A DNA stretch of 64,000 nt from Phycisphaerales bacterium (GTDB taxonomy: Bacteria; Planctomycetota; Phycisphaerae; Phycisphaerales; UBA1924), in contig JAJDDJ010000018.1 in assembly GCA_029260395.1 (NCBI GenBank), forward strand, positions 124,001-188,000, in the 5' to 3' direction. The notes beneath the pieces are model-generated. The model made no database searches. It was not told where the DNA came from and saw nothing but the letters and a program-made list of their open reading frames with translations. Shown piece after piece: positions 36,507-45,419 of the stretch. The number at the start of each line of letters is the position of its first letter. The first letter of the stretch is position 1. A program made the position numbers and the translations under genes.

Positions 36507-39500
36507 TCAGCCAGCCGCGGCTTCTGCCGCCGGGCTCCGCCGGAGCTTGCCAGCCAGGCCGCTAGCCGCTGTTTGAAGATCGCCCACCAGGCTGAACAGC
36601 AGCGGCACGAGCAGCAGCGTGAACAGCGTGCTCATCAGCAACCCCCCCACGACCACGCTGCCCAGACCGCGGTAGAGCTCGGACCCCGAGCCGGGCATCA
36701 GCACCAGCGGAAGCATGCCGCCGACACTCGTCATCACGCTCATCAGAATCGGACGAACGCGCGTCCGCACTGACTCGGCAATTGCCCGGCGCGGCGTCAT
36801 TGCGTCTCCGGGATACGCCGAAGCGGTCGATCTGCCGCTCGCGTAGTTGAGCGCCTGGTGCACGATGAGGATCGCGTTGTTCACCACCACGCCAAACAAA
36901 AGCACGAAGCCCAGCATCGTCAGCACATCGAGCTTCTGGTAAGGCACATAGCGGTCGGCCTCGCTCCAGTCGTGCACGAGCGACAGCGCCCAGAACCCGC
37001 CGAGCAGCGCTGGCGGGATGCTGAACAGGATTACGAACGGCCTCAAGAAGCTCTGGAACAGCACGCACATCAGCAGGTACACGATCACCACCGCCATCAC
37101 CATCACGCTGTTGAGCGTGCCCAGCAGCGTGCCATCGCCCAGCAGCGCCGAACGCACCGCGCCCAGCTTGCTCGCCGAGCCCGTAAAGCCCACACGCACC
37201 GTCGGCGGGATCGAGCCCTGCTCACGCATCGAGGCCACGATCCCCTGCACATCGGTAATGGCCTGTTCGAGCGGGACGGTCCTCGGCGGCGTGAACTCGA
37301 GCGTCACGGCCCGCTGGCGGTCGACACGCTTGATCTGGGCTGGCGCCGTCGTGTCCTCGACCGTCGCCAGGCTCCAAAGCGGGACCACGCTGCCTTGCGG
37401 CGTCGCCAGCGGTGTGTCGATCAGCCCCGCCATCGACTGCTGCGCCACCGAGCCCTCGGCGATGACTTTGAGGTCGATCGACTCGCCCGATACGCGGTAC
37501 TCGCCGACGATCGCGCCATCGCCCAGCGCCGCCACCGCTTCGCCCAGTTCGCCCGGCGTCATGCCGATCTCGGCGAGCCTGAGACGGTCGGGCTTGATCT
37601 GCCGCTCGGGGGTCTCAATGTTGAAGTTGGGCGGGTCCGGCTGGACGCTGCCAAACCCGAACTCCCCGCCAAGCCTACCGAACAACGCGTCCGCCGAAGC
37701 CGAGACCTCGCCAAGGTCGTCGCCCACCACATCAATCTTCAGCGCCGAGCCCGTGCTCCCGCCCACGTTGAACAGCGGCAGTTGGAACGCGAACGCGAAC
37801 ACGCCCGGAACGCGGGTCGCATCCGTCGCCTTGGCAAACAGAGGCACCACATCAACGACGGTGCGGGCGTCGGCGGCGATCGCGCCATGGAACATCGTCG
37901 AGCCGAACGCTACGGAGAAGTAGTTGGCGATCGGCGGCGGCTTGACGCTCGGCCCGGGCTGCTGGGTCGCCCAGTCAAACGTCGGGATCTCGGGTAGGTC
38001 CGCGATCGCTTGCGCCCGCGCTTCGCTGCCCGGCTTGTGTTCGCCCGCCTTCCAATAGGGCTCGACGACCGCCTCGATCCGCTCGGCGAGCTCCGACTGC
38101 TTATCAAGTGTGTACCCTGGCGGAGGGATGAGTATGCCGAAGATCAGGTTGCGGTTGCCCGAGGGCAGGTAGTCAGAGGGCGGCATCAGCCGAATGCTGC
38201 CCCACAATGAGCCTCCCGTCATGACGACGACCACAGCGATGCGCACCAGCCAGCTCCCGCATGCCCAGTACACAATCCCACTCACCGCGTCGGGGAGCCT
38301 GCCGAGCCAGCCCAAGAGCCACCGTACAGGCGCTGTGATCTTGCCGACCGCTGCACCCAGCCTGTGGCGCACCGAGCCGGGCTTGGGCGCTGAGCGCGCG
38401 CCGAGCAGCCGGGCCGAGGCGGTCGGAATCACCGTGATCGAAACTACCAAGCTCAGCAGCACCGCAGCACAGATCGCCAGCGCGATATCCCGGAACAACT
38501 GCCCCGCTTCTTCCTGCACGAGCAGGATTGGGATGAACACCACCACCGTCGTGAGCGTCGCTGCCACCAGCGCGCCCGCGACTTCTTTCGTTCCTTCGTA
38601 GGCTGCGACCATCGGCGTCTCGCCCATCTCGAGCCGGCGGAACACGTTCTCCAGCACCACGATCGCGTTGTCCACGACCATGCCCACCGCAAACGCCATC
38701 CCCGCTAGGCTCACCACGTTCACCGAACGCCCCAGCACCAGCATCACCACGACCGCGCCGATCACCGAGATCGGGATCGCCACGCCGATGATGAACACCG
38801 ACCGTACCGACCGCAGGAACGACAGCAGGATCAACACCGCGATCCCGCCGCCGAGCCAGATGTTGCTCTGCACCAGAGCCAGCGCCTGATCGATGTACAC
38901 CGTCTGGTCGTAGACCTGCAGCAGGAAGAACTCGCCGTCGATCCCCATCTTGCGCGCCTGCGAGGTCAGCACGCCGCCCTCGATGCCAAGCTCTGCGACC
39001 CGCAGCTTGAGCTCGTCCATCACCTCGATGACGTTCGTGCCCGGCTCCCGCTGCGCGTTGATCGCCAGCACCGGCTGGCCCTTCCACCGCACGAAGCCCG
39101 TGGGCTCCTTGTACGTCACCACCACGTGCGCGACGTCACCTACCAGGATCGAGCCGCCGTCTGCGTCGTACTTGACGATCGTCGATTCTACATCCTCAGG
39201 AGTCTGGTACTGGCTCAGCGTGCGAAGCCGAACATCGAACCGCCCGTCGGCAAGCTGGCCCGCCGACACGTTGCGGTTGGTTCCGTTGAGCGCCCGCACC
39301 AGCTCGCCCGGCGTGATGCCCCGCTGCGCCAACCGGATCGGATCAAACCGCACCTGCGCCTCGCGCTCCCGCCCGCCCAGCACGTTGATCTCGCTCACGC
39401 CCGGAACCTGCTCGAGCCTGGGCTTGAGCCGGTCGTTGGCAAAGTCCTGCAGTTCGCGGATATCGATGCTCTCGTCCGTGCAGCCGAACACGATCCACGC

Positions 39501-39914
39501 GATGTAGTCGCGGTTGTTGGGGTCGCTCGCCTCGACCACCGGCTCGTCCACTTCGTCGGGATACGCCTGCACTTCTCGCAGCTTGTCCGAGACCTCGCGC
39601 AGCGCCGCGTCCTTGGGCGTGCCGGTGCGGAACTCCAGGCGGATCGTGCCCGAGCCCTGCTGGCTCGTGCTGGTCATGCCGCGCAAGCCGCTGACGCTCT
39701 GCAGCTTCTCCTCCTGCTTGTCGACGATCTCTTCTTCGACCTCGCTCGGGCTTGCGCCCTCCCAGTTGGTCGTCACCGCGATGACCGTGTCGTCCACCGA
39801 GGGCGTGAGCTGAATCGGCACCCGGTCGAGCGCTACGAGCCCAGCGAGCACCACGAACACCACGAACACCACTACCGTCACCGGCTGGCGGACCGCGAGT
39901 CTGACAAAGTCCAT
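36507..39914 (-). CDS. RND efflux permease (HAE family)
   Basis: A 1135-residue inner-membrane antiporter with the duplicated six-helix RND layout. TM4 carries the proton-relay aspartate in AVGMVVDNAIVVLENVFRR. Other signatures are VPIQLTPSVDDTVI near the N-terminus, GSGTIRLEF, RIGMTPGEL-like docking repeats, LRLAEIGMTPGELGEAV in the second half and VVVNNAILIVHQALN in TM10. The single relay Asp and the lack of DG/K signatures of metal pumps place it with multidrug/hydrophobic-compound pumps; the substrate is not predictable. Its ATG overlaps the adaptor stop by one base (TGATG). No outer-membrane channel gene lies nearby. Confidence 0.9.
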   Translation of the reverse strand: MDFVRLAVRQPVTVVVFVVFVVLAGLVALDRVPIQLTPSVDDTVIAVTTNWEGASPSEVEEEIVDKQEEKLQSVSGLRGMTSTSQQGSGTIRLEFRTGTPKDAALREVSDKLREVQAYPDEVDEPVVEASDPNNRDYIAWIVFGCTDESIDIRELQDFANDRLKPRLEQVPGVSEINVLGGREREAQVRFDPIRLAQRGITPGELVRALNGTNRNVSAGQLADGRFDVRLRTLSQYQTPEDVESTIVKYDADGGSILVGDVAHVVVTYKEPTGFVRWKGQPVLAINAQREPGTNVIEVMDELKLRVAELGIEGGVLTSQARKMGIDGEFFLLQVYDQTVYIDQALALVQSNIWLGGGIAVLILLSFLRSVRSVFIIGVAIPISVIGAVVVMLVLGRSVNVVSLAGMAFAVGMVVDNAIVVLENVFRRLEMGETPMVAAYEGTKEVAGALVAATLTTVVVFIPILLVQEEAGQLFRDIALAICAAVLLSLVVSITVIPTASARLLGARSAPKPGSVRHRLGAAVGKITAPVRWLLGWLGRLPDAVSGIVYWACGSWLVRIAVVVVMTGGSLWGSIRLMPPSDYLPSGNRNLIFGILIPPPGYTLDKQSELAERIEAVVEPYWKAGEHKPGSEARAQAIADLPEIPTFDWATQQPGPSVKPPPIANYFSVAFGSTMFHGAIAADARTVVDVVPLFAKATDATRVPGVFAFAFQLPLFNVGGSTGSALKIDVVGDDLGEVSASADALFGRLGGEFGFGSVQPDPPNFNIETPERQIKPDRLRLAEIGMTPGELGEAVAALGDGAIVGEYRVSGESIDLKVIAEGSVAQQSMAGLIDTPLATPQGSVVPLWSLATVEDTTAPAQIKRVDRQRAVTLEFTPPRTVPLEQAITDVQGIVASMREQGSIPPTVRVGFTGSASKLGAVRSALLGDGTLLGTLNSVMVMAVVIVYLLMCVLFQSFLRPFVILFSIPPALLGGFWALSLVHDWSEADRYVPYQKLDVLTMLGFVLLFGVVVNNAILIVHQALNYASGRSTASAYPGDAMTPRRAIAESVRTRVRPILMSVMTSVGGMLPLVLMPGSGSELYRGLGSVVVGGLLMSTLFTLLLVPLLFSLVGDLQTAASGLAGKLRRSPAAEAAAG

Positions 39915-41128
39915 CAGTCGTCCTCTCGCTGGCCCGTTGCCGATCGCGGGGCGCTACCAGCCTCCGGCTTCTGGAGCACTTCAATCGCGGCCCCCGGGAA
40001 AAGCCGCTCGGCGCCCTCGGTCACGATCAGATCGCCAGCGGCTATCGCCCCCGGCGCTACCGCAACCCGGTCCTCGGTCTCGAACAGCACCGTCACGCTC
40101 GAAGGCATCGCGATGAACGAGCCGCCGGGCCCCTCTCGCACCACCATCGCGTACGGCCCCGAAGCGCCCCGAAGCACCGCGTCTTTGCTCAACGTCAGCG
40201 ACTCGCCAACCATTCCCGTGGGCACGAACGCGGTCACCGAGCCGCCCGCGATGAGCGAGCTCTGCGGCGCATCCACTACCCCGACGAGCACAAACTGACG
40301 GGTCGCCCGTGAGGCCTGCGGCACGATCCGCAGCGAGCCCGCGCTGTACGTCCCTCCCGTGGCATCAACGCGCACCGGGATCGTGCTCTCGACGTCTTCG
40401 GTCTGCACGGGACTCGACCGCGTAAGCACGCTCACCGCAGGCAGCAGGCCCTGGGGCACGTCCAGCCACGCCTCGTGCTGAGTCGTCCCCAGCAGCACCA
40501 CTACCGACATGCCCTCTTCGACCCACGCCCCGACCTCGGTGGCTCGGCTCACGATCACGCCGTCAAACGGCGCGCGCACCTCCGCGTCACGCAGTCTCAG
40601 CTTGAGCAGCGCCTCGCGGTCCTCGATTCGTTCGATCGCACGATCCGCGCTGTCCCGCCTGGCTGCGCTCAGGTTGGCCTCGTACCGCGCCTCGCGCTGC
40701 TCTTTGTCGGTCGAAGCGCCCCGGCGGTTGGCCTCGATGAGCACCTCCGACTCGCGCGCCCAGTAGGCCGCCTCGACCTTGGCTTCTTCGAGCCGCGCCC
40801 GGGCCTCCGCCAGTTCGCTCGTCACCTCGTCGAGCGCCAACTCGAGTCGGGTCGAGTCGATCCGCAAGATCAAATCGCCCTTGACGACCCGCTCGCCCTC
40901 GCGCACGTTCAGCTCCGCGACGATCCCTGCTTCTTCGACCGCAACCTCCGAGCGTTTGACCGCTCGCAGCTCGCCCGTGACCATCCGCCGCTGGAGCACG
41001 CGCTCGCTCCGCGCCGCGTCCGCGTACACCGGCGTCGCCGGCGGCCCCTGCGCCCACACCTGTGCTGGGGCCATCGCCGCCAAGCCCAGCGTGATCCATC
41101 CCGCTGCGGCGCGTGTCATCCGTTGCAT
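39914..41128 (-). CDS. RND periplasmic adaptor (membrane fusion protein)
   Basis: A 404-residue protein. It has a signal peptide ending about WAQ, then the lipoyl half-motif (VAVEEAGIVAELNVREGERV), a long alpha-helical hairpin rich in Glu/Arg (about 95-170, LEEAKVEAAYWARESEVL), the second lipoyl half (VRAPFDGVIVSRATEVGAWV) and beta-barrel and membrane-proximal domains. It links the RND pump to an outer-membrane channel. It begins directly after the tetR stop with no gap and is translated in one operon with it. Confidence 0.9.
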   Translation of the reverse strand: MQRMTRAAAGWITLGLAAMAPAQVWAQGPPATPVYADAARSERVLQRRMVTGELRAVKRSEVAVEEAGIVAELNVREGERVVKGDLILRIDSTRLELALDEVTSELAEARARLEEAKVEAAYWARESEVLIEANRRGASTDKEQREARYEANLSAARRDSADRAIERIEDREALLKLRLRDAEVRAPFDGVIVSRATEVGAWVEEGMSVVVLLGTTQHEAWLDVPQGLLPAVSVLTRSSPVQTEDVESTIPVRVDATGGTYSAGSLRIVPQASRATRQFVLVGVVDAPQSSLIAGGSVTAFVPTGMVGESLTLSKDAVLRGASGPYAMVVREGPGGSFIAMPSSVTVLFETEDRVAVAPGAIAAGDLIVTEGAERLFPGAAIEVLQKPEAGSAPRSATGQREDD

Positions 41129-41860
41129 CTATCGCGTCTCCTGATCGGTCTTCGCATCGTCGGCCATCGCGCTCAGCACCGAAGCCACCAGCGCCTCATC
41201 GCACCCGAGCCCGCGCAGCGAAAAGCCCGCGAGCGTTTGTGCGATCAACTCCACACGGGCCTGGCTCGGCTCGCGGCCCAGCCACAACCGAGACTGAATC
41301 TCGTAGAAACTCTTGTAGTGCAGCACCATCCCCAGGATGCCCTGGCCCAGCGCCCGAACCCGGTCGTCGCACGCTTCGGGCACCAGCACGCGGATCGTGG
41401 CCTCGATCCGCTCGGTCCTCGGCTTGATGTACTCCTCGACCACGTCGCCAAATGCAGCGCTGGGCTCAAAGGCCTCCCTGCACAGCAAACTCGGCGCGGT
41501 GTCGCTGCTCGCCTCGTCGATGATGTGCGCCAGGAACCCCTGGATCAGTTGAGCGATCGCCGTCGCCGCCTGCTCTGGGCTGGCATCGCTGGCATCCACG
41601 GGCAGCACCGACCAGATCTCATCGGACTCAGGCCGGCTCATCGCCCGCCGGAGCACCGCCAGGTACAACTCCTGCTTGGAGCCGAAGTGGTACTTGATGG
41701 CCGCGATGTTCGCGCCCGCGTTCTCCACGATCTCACGCGTGCTCACCCCCGCGTAACCACGCTCGCTGAACAGGGCCTCGGCCGCGTCAAGCAGCGCCGC
41801 CTGCGTGGCACCCGCTGCAGCTGTGGATGGGGGGGGAGGCGGAGGAGGGGGGGCGCTCAT
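41129..41860 (-). CDS. TetR-family regulator with DUF1956-like C-terminal domain
   Basis: A 243-residue protein. It starts with an unusual poly-proline tract of eight prolines (MSAPPPPPPPPST), encoded by a G/C homopolymer-rich stretch. The HTH follows: ALFSERGYAGVSTREIVENA and the TetR signature NIAAIKYHFGSKQELYLAVL. The ligand domain resembles the CecR/YbiH (DUF1956) type, with GILGMVLHYKSFYEIQSRLW. It is the first gene of the efflux operon and most likely autoregulates it at the palindrome at 42022-42041, some 160 bases upstream. Possible starts downstream of the proline run were not seen. Confidence 0.9.
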   Translation of the reverse strand: MSAPPPPPPPPSTAAAGATQAALLDAAEALFSERGYAGVSTREIVENAGANIAAIKYHFGSKQELYLAVLRRAMSRPESDEIWSVLPVDASDASPEQAATAIAQLIQGFLAHIIDEASSDTAPSLLCREAFEPSAAFGDVVEEYIKPRTERIEATIRVLVPEACDDRVRALGQGILGMVLHYKSFYEIQSRLWLGREPSQARVELIAQTLAGFSLRGLGCDEALVASVLSAMADDAKTDQETR

Positions 41861-42021
41861 GGGATGGAGCCTCTCGAAGGGTCACGGCGTATGCGAACAC
41901 AATACGATCATCTATCAGACCGACTCTACGCCAGCCTTCCCCCGCGTCGGCTCCAAACGCACCGCATGATTCGCCCAAGCCCCCTACAAGCCGGTTCGAC
42001 GATAGCAGGGCTTGGGTAGTG

Positions 42022-42041
42022 ATTCAAGCAAGTGTTTGAAT
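42022..42041. promoter_or_regulatory. Candidate TetR operator between tetR-efflux operon and mutS
   Basis: ATTCAAGCAAGTGTTTGAAT, a 20-base inverted repeat with perfect 6-base outer arms (ATTCAA/TTGAAT). It lies in the divergent region, 162 bases from the tetR start and 44 bases from mutS. The size and symmetry suit a TetR dimer pair. Half-site resemblance to 13383-13403 is noted separately. Confidence 0.6.
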
Positions 42042-42084
42042 AAGAGCGCACCCTCGAGCCGCCCGCGTATGCTCACCGTCGCCC

Positions 42085-44850
42085 ATGCCAGACGCCGAAT
42101 CCATCTCGACCCAGACCCCGCACAAAGCCAGCAAACCGCAGGCGGAAACCGCGATGGATCAGCACGCCCGGCTCAAGGCCGACTATCCCGACTGCCTGCT
42201 GATGTTTCGCATCGGCGACTTCTACGAGACCTTCCACGACGACGCCAAGACCATCGCCTCAGCCGTCGGCCTCACGCTCACCAAACGCAAGGATGGCGTC
42301 CCCCTCGCTGGCATCCCCCACCACCAGCTCGAGGTCTACCTCCGACGGCTGGTTGATCTCGGCTTTCGCGTCGCTGTCGCCGACCAGGTGCAGGACCCCA
42401 AGCTCGCCAAGGGCGTGGTGGACCGAGCGGTCACAAGAGTGGTCACCCCAGGCACGCTGGTGGACGAATCGCTGCTCGACCCCGAACGCTCGAGCACGCT
42501 CGCAGCGGTCGCGTTCGATCCCAGCGATCAACGCTTAGCTGGCCTCGCGATCATCGACCCCGCGACCGGGGCGTTCGCGGTGCTCGAGGGCTCAGCGGAA
42601 GAAGTACGCGACGAGCTCGCGCGCGCTCGGCCCAGCGAGATCCTCTTCGCCACCGCCGACATCGAACAGCGGACCCCCGACGCGGTCGCCGACCTAGCAG
42701 CGGGCCTCGATGCTGCGATGACCCCACGACCCGTGTGGACCTTCCGCGATGCGCAGGCCGAGCGGTGCCTGTGCGAGCGGTTCGGGGTCGCAACGCTCGA
42801 AGCCTTCGGCCTGGGCACCCCCGGCCCGGCCCGCGGCGCCGCGGGCGCAGCGGTGCTCTACCTCGATGAGACCAGCCCAGCATCCGCGACTCGCTCCCGC
42901 GACCACCTGCGGCCGCCGACTCGTCGCGACGCTGCGGGCGTGCTCGACGCGACCTCGATGCGCGCCCTCGAGATCGAACGCACGCTTAGGACCGGAAGCA
43001 TCGACGGCTCGCTCTTGGGCGTGTTCCTGCGTCCGGGGCGGGCCGCGGGCATCGCGGGCCAGGCCTCGCTGTGCCGAACCGCGATGGGCAAGCGGCTGCT
43101 CCGCGACTGGCTCTGCCGGCCCTTGGCCAGCGCGGGCGCTGTGCGCGCGCGTCAGGCCCGCGTGGCGGTGCTCGTCGAAGACCAGCGGCTGGCCGATGAA
43201 GCGGGCGGCTCGCTTGAAGCCGTGCGTGATGTCGCCCGCATCGCCGGCCGGCTGGCGCTCGGACGCGCCACACCGAGAGACCTCGTGGCGTTGGCGCAGA
43301 GCGTGCTCGCCGCCGCCGACCTCGCCAAACTGCTTGAGCCCGTGCCCGCACTGGCAAAGCTGAGCCGCCAGCTCGCCGATGCTTCTGCTCAGCTCAGCAC
43401 GCTGGCAGACGAAATCACGACCTCGTGCGTCGACGACCCGCCGGGGCACCTGCGAATCGGCGGGCTGTTCCGCGATGGTGTCGACCGCCAGCTCGACGAG
43501 GCCCGCAGCCTGCAACGCGACGCCGGCGAGTGGCTCGCCGAGTACCAACGCTCCCTGAGCGCGCGCCACCAGCTCCCACCCCTCAAGGTCGGGCACAACA
43601 AGGTCTTCGGGTACTACGTCGAGCTGACGGCGGTCCAAGCCCGCGAGCATGCCTCAGCCCTCGACGCCTCGGGCCTGACGCGCCAGCAGACGCTCAAGAA
43701 CGCAGAGCGGTTCACCACGCCCGAGCTGCGCGAGTTCGACCACAAGGTCTCGACCGCGGAGGCCCGCGCGATCGACAGGGAAGAAGTGCTGTTCGCAGCG
43801 TTGTGCGCACGCGCCTCGGAACTGACCCACGCCATGAATTCGCTCGCTGGGTCGGCTGCGGAACTCGATGCGACGGGCGCTCTTGCTGCCAAGGCCCGCC
43901 GAAGCGGCTGGGTCAGGCCCACGATCGTCGAAGAACCCGTGCTCGACATTGAAGAAGGTCGGCACCCGGTCCTCGACGAGACGCTCGGCCACCGGTTCGT
44001 GCCCAACCCTGTTCGGCTCGGAGTCCATGCCGAGGGAGATGACGACACCGCCCACGTGGCGCTCATCACCGGGCCCAACATGGCGGGCAAGAGCACGTTC
44101 ATCCGCCAGACCGCGCTGCTCGCGCTGCTCGCACAGGTAGGCAGCTACCTGCCCGCTTCGCGCGCGACCGTCGGCGTGTGCGACCGCATCTGCACGCGGG
44201 TCGGCGCCGACGATGCCCTCCATCAGGGCCGATCCACGTTCATGGTCGAGATGACCGAGACCGCCTCGATCCTGCACCACGCGACCGCGCGCTCGCTCAT
44301 CGTGCTCGACGAAATCGGGCGAGGCACCTCAACACTGGACGGCCTGAGCCTCGCTTGGGCGATCGCCGAGCACCTCGCACAAGCCGGCGGGCCGCGCACC
44401 CTCTTTGCCACGCACTACCACGAGCTGACCGACCTAAGCGAGACCCACTCGGGCCGGCTCAAGAACCTGCACGTTGCCGTCCGCGAGTTCACGCCCGAAC
44501 CGACCGAGGATCAGCCGACTCCGACCACTGAGCTGGTGTTCGTGCACCGGATCCTGCCCGGAAGGGCAGACCAGTCCTACGGCGTGCACGTCGCCGAGCT
44601 TGCGGGCGTGCCAGCTTCGGTCGTGCTCCGGGCCCGGGAAGTCCTCGGTTCGCTCGCCGTCGAGCACCAGCAGCACCCGCGCGTGCCGCCCGCAGCTCAG
44701 CCAGCCCCGTCGAGCGCGCAGATGTCGCTATTTACAGAGTTCGTGCCGCATCCGGTCATCGATCAGCTGAGAGAAACCAAGCTCGATGAATTGTCGCCCA
44801 TGCAGGCGTTCGACCTGCTGCGCGCGCTCAGGGCCGAACTCGATGCGTGA
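42085..44850 (+). CDS. mutS: DNA mismatch repair protein MutS
   Basis: A 921-residue MutS1. The N-terminal mismatch-sensing domain includes LLMFRIGDFYETFHDDA (the Phe-x-Glu wedge, FYE). The core and clamp domains follow, with KVGHNKVFGYYVEL. The ATPase has Walker A ITGPNMAGKSTFIRQ (about 660-674), DEIGRGTSTLDGLSLAWAI (Walker B and signature) and TLFATHYHELTDL. The C-terminal end carries QMSLFTEF-like sequence and a short dimerisation helix. A second ATG at 42154 is a possible start. It recognises base mismatches and recruits MutL, which is not in this window. Confidence 0.96.
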   Translation: MPDAESISTQTPHKASKPQAETAMDQHARLKADYPDCLLMFRIGDFYETFHDDAKTIASAVGLTLTKRKDGVPLAGIPHHQLEVYLRRLVDLGFRVAVADQVQDPKLAKGVVDRAVTRVVTPGTLVDESLLDPERSSTLAAVAFDPSDQRLAGLAIIDPATGAFAVLEGSAEEVRDELARARPSEILFATADIEQRTPDAVADLAAGLDAAMTPRPVWTFRDAQAERCLCERFGVATLEAFGLGTPGPARGAAGAAVLYLDETSPASATRSRDHLRPPTRRDAAGVLDATSMRALEIERTLRTGSIDGSLLGVFLRPGRAAGIAGQASLCRTAMGKRLLRDWLCRPLASAGAVRARQARVAVLVEDQRLADEAGGSLEAVRDVARIAGRLALGRATPRDLVALAQSVLAAADLAKLLEPVPALAKLSRQLADASAQLSTLADEITTSCVDDPPGHLRIGGLFRDGVDRQLDEARSLQRDAGEWLAEYQRSLSARHQLPPLKVGHNKVFGYYVELTAVQAREHASALDASGLTRQQTLKNAERFTTPELREFDHKVSTAEARAIDREEVLFAALCARASELTHAMNSLAGSAAELDATGALAAKARRSGWVRPTIVEEPVLDIEEGRHPVLDETLGHRFVPNPVRLGVHAEGDDDTAHVALITGPNMAGKSTFIRQTALLALLAQVGSYLPASRATVGVCDRICTRVGADDALHQGRSTFMVEMTETASILHHATARSLIVLDEIGRGTSTLDGLSLAWAIAEHLAQAGGPRTLFATHYHELTDLSETHSGRLKNLHVAVREFTPEPTEDQPTPTTELVFVHRILPGRADQSYGVHVAELAGVPASVVLRAREVLGSLAVEHQQHPRVPPAAQPAPSSAQMSLFTEFVPHPVIDQLRETKLDELSPMQAFDLLRALRAELDA

Positions 44851-44859
44851 TTCAGGCGG

Positions 44860-45405
44860 CTAGCTCACGACATCGAACCGCCACGCGGCCCCGCACTCGG
44901 GGCACACCACACAGCCGTCGTCCTCGGCGGGCAGGCCGTGCAGCTCGTACAAGCACTGCGGGCAGAGCTTGGGCAGCGATCGCCTCTGGGCTTCGAGCTC
45001 GCGGAGTCGGCGCAGCGTGGCAAACGGCATCGCCAGAGCCAGGGCCGCCAAGCCGGTGGTTGTGAAAGCGAGCACGATCGACCAGACCGGCGATACGAGC
45101 CGGTCCATGAACATGCCGACGGTGATCACCCCCATCAATGCCGCCATGCAAAGCAGGACGAGCGACACACTGATGAAGTGGAATGGCCGTGCGGCCTCCC
45201 GCGCCGTGACAAGTTTGTCAACCGCCTTGATGACAGCCCGCTGGTCCTTGTCGAAGCGCAGCCGGTTCCCGACGCTCACCACGCGCACGTGCGTCTTCTG
45301 CTGGCGGTCGTCGCGGAGTGTTTGGCGGTTGAGTCGCATAAGCAAAGTAGCCAACCGCGCGGCGGGCTCGTCGAGTGTACCTTCCTGGCCCACCCTGCTG
45401 TTCAT
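44860..45405 (-). CDS. Small membrane protein with C-terminal zinc ribbon
   Basis: A 181-residue protein without a recognised family. A soluble N-terminal half (about 1-75) is followed by two membrane helices (about 75-98 and 105-127), a short linker (LRRLRELEAQRRSLP), then LCPQCLYELHGL and CVVCPECGAAWRF, two CxxC pairs that should bind one zinc. The first ATG at 45405 lies 14 bases from the divergent aldo/keto reductase start, which is tight. An internal ATG at 45339 (MRLNRQTLR) would leave room for promoters. Confidence 0.65.
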   Translation of the reverse strand: MNSRVGQEGTLDEPAARLATLLMRLNRQTLRDDRQQKTHVRVVSVGNRLRFDKDQRAVIKAVDKLVTAREAARPFHFISVSLVLLCMAALMGVITVGMFMDRLVSPVWSIVLAFTTTGLAALALAMPFATLRRLRELEAQRRSLPKLCPQCLYELHGLPAEDDGCVVCPECGAAWRFDVVS

Positions 45406-45419
45406 ATGAGGAGACCCCG

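Noticed and set aside
36507-41128. Heavy-metal (CusA-type) assignment for the RND pump
   Set aside because: The TM4 segment and the absence of metal-pump methionine clusters fit HAE-type pumps better; no metal chaperone or sensor is adjacent.
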